64,000 nt of DNA from Bugulina stolonifera. Taxonomy: Eukaryota > Bryozoa > Gymnolaemata > Cheilostomatida > Bugulidae. The notes under the pieces were generated by a model that was given only the letters and a program-made list of their open reading frames with translations, was not told the DNA's origin and made no database searches. The translations under genes and the position numbers were made by a program. Positions 55,686 through 64,000 of the stretch are shown piece by piece (positions within the stretch are counted from its first letter, which is position 1; each line of letters starts with the position of its first letter). The stretch is taken from positions 124,001 through 188,000 of the forward strand of contig OW285191.1 of NCBI GenBank assembly GCA_935421135.1, given 5' to 3'.

Positions 55686-58600
55686 CGAGAATAATCTCAC
55701 ATATTATATGGCAATTAATCGAGATGGTAGTAAATAATCGCTGTAGCACCACAATATCTTTGAGCAGTCATTTTAAACTGTTTGGTTTTATTTAACTAAC
55801 ATAATATAGAGCAGTTCATGCACCTATCACCTCCCTACGCCGTAGGAATGACAACCACCTCCATCCACTCCTATCCTCTCACTAGAAGGACACAGATGTT
55901 TGCAGTCATACTCAGTTGGTCCCTGTCGATTAACTTTTACTACCAGCTGTGTCTATCCACTGGTGGGGAGAAATGGTTCAGTCTATAGCTGAGCTCAAAC
56001 AAGCTAAAACAGGTAGGACAGGCTATTTATAATTTACACTGTACTTGTACCAACCATCATAAGGTCTGCACAGATAACCGAATATAATCTCACATTTTGT
56101 ATGACAATAGAGATGGCAGTAAATAATCACTGAGTAGCACTACAATATCTTTGAGCAGTCATTTTAAACTGGTTGGTTTTATTTCACTAACATAATATAG
56201 AGCAGTTCATGCATCTATTACCTCCCTACGCCGTAGGAATGACAACCACCTCCATCCACTCCTATCCTCTCATTAGAAGGACACAGATGTTTGCAGTCAT
56301 ACTCATTTGCTCCCTGGCGATTAACTTTTACAAGCAGCTGTGTTTATCCTCTGGTGGGCAGAAATCATTTAGTCTATAGATGAGCTCAAGCAAGCTAAAA
56401 CAGGTAGGACAGGTTATTTATAACATACACTTTGCATGTACGAACAACCCTAAGATCTCCACAGATACCCGAGTATAATCTCACATATTATATGGCAATA
56501 AATAGAGATGGCAGTAAATAATCACTGTAGCACCACAACATCTTTGAGCAGTCATTTTAAACTGGTTTGTTTTGTTTCACTAACCTAATATAGAGCAGTT
56601 CATGCATCTATTACCCCCTACGCCGTAGCAATGAAAACCACCTCAATTCACTCCTATCCTCTCACTAGAAGGACACAGATGTTTGCAGTCATACTCAGTT
56701 GCTCCCTGGCGATTAACTTTTACTACCAGCTGTGTCTATCCACTGGTGGGGAGAAATGATTCAGTCTATAGCTGAGCTCAAACAAGCTAAAACAGGTAGG
56801 ACAGGCTATTTATAATTTACACTGTACTTGTACCAACCATCATAAGGCCTGCACAGATAACTGAATATAATCTCACATTTTGTATGACAATAGAGATGGC
56901 AGTAAATAATCACTGAGTAGCACTACAATATCTTTGAGCAGTCATTTTAAACTGGTTGGTTTTATTTCACCAACATAATATAGAGCAGTTCATGCATCTA
57001 TTACCTCCATACACCGTAGCAATGACAACCACCTCAATTCACTCCTATCCTCTCACTAGAAGGACACAGATGTTTCCAGTCATACTCGGCTTGCTCTCTG
57101 GTGATTAAATTTTACTAGCCGCTGTGTTTATTCTCTCGTGGGCAGGAATGGTTCAGTCTATAGATGAGCTCAAGCAAGCTAAAACAAGTAGGACAAGTTA
57201 TTTATAACTTACACTGTACATGTCCTAACAATCGTAAGATCTGCACAGATACCTGAGTGTAATCTCACATATTATATGGCAATAAATAGAGATGGCAGTA
57301 AATAATCACTGTAGCACCACAACATCTTTGAGCAGTCATTTTAAACTGGTTGGTTTTATTTCACTAACATAATATAGAGCAGTTCATGCATCTATTACCT
57401 CCCTACGCCGTAGAAATGACAACCACCTCCATCCACTCCTATCCTCTCACTAGAACGCCACAAATGTTTGCAGTCATACTCAGTTGCTCCCTGGCGATTA
57501 ACTTTTACAAGCAGCTGTGTTTATCTTCTGGTGGGCAGAAATCATTTAGTCTATAGATGAGCTCAAGCAAGCTAAAACAGGTAGGACAGGTTATTTATAA
57601 CATACACTTTGCATGTACGAACAACCCTAAGATCTCCACAGATACCCGAATATATTCTCACAGTTTACATGTATATGACAATAGAAATAACAGTAAACAA
57701 TCAATGTACCACTACAATGTCTTTGAACAGTCATATTCATGGGTTGGTTTTATTTTATTAACAATATATAGAACGATTCATGCATCTATTACCTCCCTAA
57801 GCCGTAGCAATGACAACCACCTTAATTCACTCCTATCCTCTCACTAGAAGGACACAGATGTTTCCAGTCATACTCGGCTTGCTCTCTGGCGATTAACTTT
57901 TACTAGCCGCTGTGTATATCCTCTGGCGGGCAGAAATTACTCAGTCTATAGATGAGCTCAAACAAGCTAAAACAAGTAGGACAAGTTATTTATAACATAC
58001 ACTGTACATGTCCTAACAATCCTAAGATTTGCACAGATACCCGAGTATAATCTCACATATTATATGGCAATAAATAGAGATGGCAGTAAATAATCACCGT
58101 AGCACCACAATATCTTTGAGCAGTCATTTTAAACTGGTTGGTTATATTTCACTAACATAATATAGAGCAGTTCATGCATCTATTACCTTCCTACGCCGTG
58201 GCATTGACAACCACCTCAATTCACTCCAATCCTCTCACTAGACGGACACAGTTGTTTCCAGTCATACTCAGTTCGCTCTCTGGTGACTGACGTTTTCTAG
58301 CAGCTGTGTTTATTCTCTGGTGGGCAGAAATGGTTCAGTCTATAGATGAGCTCAAGCAAGCTAAAACAAATAGGACAAGTTATTTATAACATACACTTTG
58401 CATGTACCAACAACCCTAAGATCTCCACAGATACCCGAATATATTCTCACAGTTTACATGTATATGACAATAGAAATAACAGTAAACAATCAATGTACCA
58501 CTACAATGTCTTTGAACAGTCATATTCATGGGTTGGTTTCATTTTATTAAAATAATATAGAACAATTCATGCATCTATTACCTCCCTAAGGTGTAGGAAT

Positions 58601-59099
58601 GGCAACTGCCGCAATTCGCTCCTATCCTCTCACTAGAAGGACACAGATGTTTCCAGCCATACTCAGCCTGCTCTCTGGTGATTAACTTTTACTAGCCGCT
58701 GTGTATATCCTCTGGTGGGCAGAAATGATTCAGTCTATAGATGAGCTCAAACAAGCTAAGACAAGTAGGACAAGTTATTTATAACATACACTGTACATGT
58801 CCTAACAATCCTAAGATCTGCACAGATACCCGAGTGTAATCTCACATATTATATGACAATAAATAGAGATGGCAGTAAATAATCACTGTAGCACCACAAC
58901 ATCTTTGAGCAGTGATTTTAAACTGGTTGGTTTTATTCCACTAACATAATATGGAGCAGTTCATGCATCTATTACCTCCCTACGCCGTAGGAATGACAAC
59001 CACCTCCATCCACTCCTATCCTCTCACTAGAAGGACACAGTTGTTTCCAGTCATACTCAGCTCGCTCTCTGGTGACTGACTTTTACTAGCCGCTGTGTA

Positions 59100-59671
59100 T
59101 ATCCTCTGGTGGGCAGAAATGATTCTGTCTATAGATGAGCTCAAACAAGCTAAAACAAGTAGGACAAGTTATTTATAACATACACTGTACATGTCCTAAC
59201 AATCCTAAGATCTGCACAGATACCCGAGTATAATCTCACATATTATATGGCAATAAATAGAGATGGCAGTAAAAAATCACCGTAGCACCACAATATCTTT
59301 GAGCAGTCATGCTGAACTGGTTGGTTTTATTTCACTAACGTAATATAGAGCAGTTCATTCATCTATTACCTCCCTACGCCGTAGTAATGACAACCACCTC
59401 AATTCACTCCTATCCTCTCACTAGAGGGACACATTTAGTTCCAGTCATACTCAGCTCGCTCTCTGGTGACTAACTTTTACTAGCAGCTGTGTTTATTCTC
59501 TGGTGGGCAGAAATGGTTCAGTCTATAGATGAGCTCATGCAAGCTAAAACAAGTAGGACAAGTTATTTATAACATACACTGTACATGTCCTAACAATCAT
59601 AAGATCTGCACAGATACCCGAGTATAATCTCACATATTATATGGCAATAAATAGAGATGGTAGCAAATAAT
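59100..59671. repeat. Satellite block duplicated 4329 bp downstream, cut by the window end
   Basis: Matches 63429-64000. Shared rare variants are GATTCTGTCTATAGATGAG, GGCAGTAAAAAATCACCG, CAGTCATGCTGAACTGG, CACTAACGTAATATAG, CAGTTCATTCATC, CTCACTAGAGGGACAC and GAGCTCATGCAAGC. The second copy continues past base 64000. Confidence 0.88.
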
Positions 59672-62600
59672 CACTGTAGCACCACAATATCTTTGAGCAG
59701 TCATTTTAAACTGTTTGGTTTTATTTCATTAACATAATATAGAGCAGTTCATGCATCTATCACCTCCCTACGCCGTAGCAATGACAACCACCTCAATTCA
59801 CTCCTATCCTCTCACTAGAAGGACACAGATGTTTCCAGTCATGCTCAGCTCGCTCTCTGGTGATTAACTTTTACTAGCCGCTGTGTATATCCTCTGGTGG
59901 GCAGAAATGATTCAGTCTATAGATGAGCTCAAACAAGCTAAAACAAGTTGGACAAGTTATTTATAACATACACTGTACATGTCCTAACAATCCTAGGATC
60001 TGCACAGATACCCGAGTATAATCTCACATATTATATGGCAATAAATAGAGATGGCAGTAAATAATCACCGTAGCACCACAACATCTTTGAGCAGTCATTT
60101 TAAACCGGTTGGTTTTATTTCCCTAACCTAATATAGAGCAGTTCATGCATCTATTACCCCCTACGCCGTAGCAATGACAACCACCTCAATTCACTCCTAT
60201 CCTCTCACTAGAAGGACACAGTTGTTTCCAGTCATACTCAGCTCGCTCTCTGGTGACTGACTTTTACTAGCAGCTGTGTTTATTCTCTGGTGGGCAGAAA
60301 TGGTTCAGTCTATAGATGAGCTCAAGCAAGCTAAAACAAGTAGGACAAGTTATTTATAACATACACTTTGCATGTACGAACAACCCTAAGATCTCCACAG
60401 ATACCCGAATATATTCTCACAGTTTACATGTATATGACAATAGAAATAACAGTAAACAATCAATGTACCACTACAATGTCTTTGAACAGTCATATTCATG
60501 GGTTGGTTTTATTTTATTAACATAATATAGAACAATTCATGCATCTATTACCTCCCTATGCTGTAGGAATGGCAACTGCCGCAATTCGCTCCTATCCTCT
60601 CACTAGAAGGACACAGATGTTTCCAGCCATACTCAGCCTGCTCTCTGGTGATTAACTTTTACTAGCCGCTGTGTATATCCTCTGGTGGGCAGAAATGATC
60701 CAGTCTATAGATGAGCTCAAACAAGCTAAGACAAGTAGGACAAGTTATTTATAACATACACTGTACATGTCCTAACAATCTTAAGATCTGCACAGATACC
60801 CGAGAATAATCTCACATATTATATGGCAATTAATCGAGATGGTAGTAAATAATCGCTGTAGCACCACAATATCTTTGAGCAGTCATTTTAAACTGTTTGG
60901 TTTTATTTAACTAACATAAAATAGAGCAGTTCATGCACCTATCACCTCCCTACGCCGTAGGAATGACAACCACCTCCATCCACTCCTATCCTCTCACTAG
61001 AAGGACACAGATGTTTGCAGTCATACTCAGTTGGTCCCTGTCGATTAAATTTTACTACCAGCTGTGTCTATCCACTGGTGGGGAGAAATGGTTTAGTCTA
61101 TAGCTGAGCTCAAACAAGCTAAAACAGGTAGGACAGGCTATTTATAATTTACACTGTACTTGTACCAACCATCATAAGGTCTGCACAGATAACCGAATAT
61201 AATCTCACATTTTGTATGACAATAGAGATGGCAGTAAATAATCACTGAGTAGCACTACAATATCTTTGAGCAGTCATTTTAAACTGGTTGGTTTTATTTC
61301 ACTAACATAATATAGAGCAGTTCATGCATCTATTACCTCCCTACGCCGTAGGAATGACAACCACCTCCATCCACTCCTATCCTCTCATTAGAAGGACACA
61401 GATGTTTGCAGTCATACTCATTTGCTCCCTGGCGATTAACTTTTACAAGCAGCTGTGTTTATCCTCTGGTGGGCAGAAATCATTTAGTCTATAGATGAGC
61501 TCAAGCAAGCTAAAACAGGTAGGACAGGTTATTTATAACATACACTTTGAATGTACAAACAACCCTAAGATCTCCACAGATACCCGAATATATTCTCACA
61601 GTTTACATGCATATGACAATAGAAATAACAGTAACCAATCAATGTACCACTACAATGTCTTTGAACAGTCAAATTCATGGGTTGGTTTTATTTTATTAAC
61701 AATATATAGAACAATTCATGCATCTATTACCTCCCTAAGCCGTAGCAATGACAACCACCTCAATTCACTCCTATCCTCTCACTAGAAGGACACAGATGTT
61801 TCCAGTCATACTCGGCTTGCTCTCTGGTGATTAACTTTTACTAGCCGCTGTGTATATCCTCTGGTGGGCAGAAATTATTCAGTCTATGGATGAGCTCAAA
61901 CAAGCTAAAACAAGTAGGACAAGTTATTTATAACATACACTGTACATGTCCTAACAATCCTAAGATTTGCACAGATACCCGAGTATAATCTCACATATTA
62001 TATGGCAATAAATAGAGATGGCAGTAAATAATCACCGTAGCACCACAATATCTTTGAGCAGTCATTTTAAACTGGTTGGTTATATTTCACTAACATAATA
62101 TAGAGCAGTTCATGCATCTATTACCTCCCTACGCCGTGGCATTGACAACCACCTCAATTCACTCCAATCCTCTCACTAGACGGACACAGTTGTTTCCAGT
62201 CATACTCAGTTCGCTCTCTGGTGACTGACGTTTTCTAGCAGCTGTATTTATTCTCTGGTGGGCAGAAATGGTTCAGTCTATAGATGAGCTCAGGCAATCT
62301 AAAACAAGTAGGACAAGTTATTTGTAACATACACTGTACATGTCCTAACGATCCTAATATCTGCACAGATACCCGAGTATAATCTCACATATTATATGGC
62401 AATAAATAGAGATGGCAGTAAATAATCACTGTAGCACCACAACATCTTTGAGCAGTCATTTTAAACTGGTTGGTTTTATTTCACTAACCTAATATAGAGC
62501 AGTTCATGCATCTATTACCCCCTACGCCGTAGCATTGAAAACCACCTCAATTCACTCCTATCCTCTCACTAGAAGGACACAGTTGTTTCCAGTCATACTC

Positions 62601-64000
62601 AGCTCGCTCTCTGGTGACTGACTTTTACTAGCAGCTGTGTTTATTCTCTGGTGGGCAGAAATGGTCCAGTCTATAGATGAGCTCAAGCAAGCTAAAACAA
62701 GTAGGACAAGTTATTTATAACATACACTTTGCATGTACGAACAACCCTAAGATCTCCACAGATACCCGAATATATTCTCACAGTTTACATGTATATGACA
62801 AAAGAAATAACAGTAAACAATCAATGTACCACTACAATGTCTTTGAACAGTCATATTCATGGGTTGGTTTTATTTTATTAACATAATATAGAACAATTCA
62901 TGCATCTATTACCTCCCTAAGCCGTAGGAATGGCAACTGCCGCAATTCACTCCTATCCTCTCACTAGAAGGACACAGATGTTTCCAGTCATACTCCTCTT
63001 GCTCCCTGGTAATTGACTTTTACTACCAGCTGTGTCTATCCACTGGTGGGAAGAAATGATTCAGTCTATAGCTGAGCTCAAACAAGCTAAGACAGGTAGG
63101 ACAGTCTATTTTTAATTTACACTGTACTTGTATCAACCATCATAAGGTCTGCACAGATAACCGAATATAATCTCACATTTTGTATGACAATAGAGATGGC
63201 AGTAAATAATCACTGAGTAGCACTACAATATCTTTGAGCAGTCATTTTAAACTGGTTGGTTTTATTTCAAGAACATAATATAGAGCAGTTCATGCATCTA
63301 TTACCTCCATACACCGTAGCAATGACAACCACCTCAATTCACTCCTATCCTCTCACTAGAAGGACACAGATGTTTCCAGTCATGCTCAGCTCGCTCTCTG
63401 GTGATTAACTTTTACTAGCCGCTGTGTATATCCTCTGGTGGGCAGAAATGATTCTGTCTATAGATGAGCTCAAACAAGCTAAAACAAGTAGGACAAGTTA
63501 TTTATAACATACACTGTACATGTCCTAACAATCCTAAGATCTGCACAGATACCCGAGTATAATCTCACATATTATATGGCAATAAATAGAGATGGCAGTA
63601 AAAAATCACCGTAGCACCACAATATCTTTGAGCAGTCATGCTGAACTGGTTGGTTTTATTTCACTAACGTAATATAGAGCAGTTCATTCATCTATTACCT
63701 CCCTACGCCGTAGTAATGACAACCACCTCAATTCACTCCTATCCTCTCACTAGAGGGACACATTTAGTTCCAGTCATACTCAGCTCGCTCTCTGGTGACT
63801 AACTTTTACTAGCAGCTGTGTTTATTCTCTGGTGGGCAGAAATGGTTCAGTCTATAGATGAGCTCATGCAAGCTAAAACAAGTAGGACAAGTTATTTATA
63901 ACATACACTGTACATGTCCTAACAATCATAAGATCTGCACAGATACCCGAGTATAATCTCACATATTATATGGCAATAAATAGAGATGGTAGCAAATAAT

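Larger units (their letters stand above)
30975..64000. repeat. 394-bp satellite array, block III
   Basis: Uninterrupted array of about 84 monomers in the same orientation as blocks I and II, running off the right end. It contains class A monomers with two recurrent subvariants (GAATATATTC with GACAATAG; GATTATATTC with GACATTAG), class B and class C copies. The monomer order is not random: multi-monomer blocks recur at long offsets, annotated separately. I see no inserted element or gene. Confidence 0.97.

Noticed and set aside
1..64000. CRISPR array or prokaryotic repeat region
   Set aside because: The units are about 394 bp, contiguous and spacer-free, with no cas genes. Introns and satellite structure indicate a eukaryote.

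Overview
This window looks like invertebrate animal nuclear DNA. About 55 of the 64 kb is one tandem satellite with a monomer of about 394 bp, roughly 140 copies, running off both ends of the window. Two insertions interrupt it, and the only convincing protein gene is the transposase of one of them. Spliceosomal GT-AG signals, an AATAAA signal, eukaryotic DNA-transposon structure and the absence of operons or ribosome binding sites argue for a eukaryote. A sponge or other early-branching animal is possible, but that is only an impression from the AT-rich, TACATGTA-rich style of the DNA.

Layout. 1-20353: satellite block I, several diverged monomer types, including a six-monomer higher-order repeat of 2373 bp (three copies from 7615, then part of a fourth). 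20354-25558: a 5.2 kb insertion in one monomer, made of a 4.86 kb segment with 37-bp terminal inverted repeats (holding a ~115-bp minisatellite and ~3.4 kb of apparently non-coding DNA) directly abutting a 344-bp element with perfect 81-bp inverted arms. The two share end modules and belong to one family. 25562-27606: satellite block II. 27607-30974: a complete 3368-bp DNA transposon with perfect 32-bp terminal inverted repeats and a 4-bp ATTC target duplication. It encodes, on the minus strand, a two-exon transposase-like protein of about 670 codons that is open except for a single TAG. 30975-64000: satellite block III, with a four-monomer higher-order repeat of about 1573 bp (about four copies, ~34390-40727) and a patchwork of larger duplications with offsets of 3145, 4329, 8263, 9052, 9445, 12595 and 15347 bp.

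How it works together. The satellite has been expanded and reshuffled by repeated unequal exchange or block amplification. The insertions are single events that have not been amplified with the array in this window. The most novel protein-level object is the transposase: it has acidic and basic N-terminal stretches, small Cys clusters and an RNase-H-like core with FDLQQ, SDTCGGQN and GHSHMECDS motifs. I cannot place it in a named superfamily with confidence. A recurring 69-96 codon open frame in one monomer type is best explained by satellite duplication, not by a gene family.
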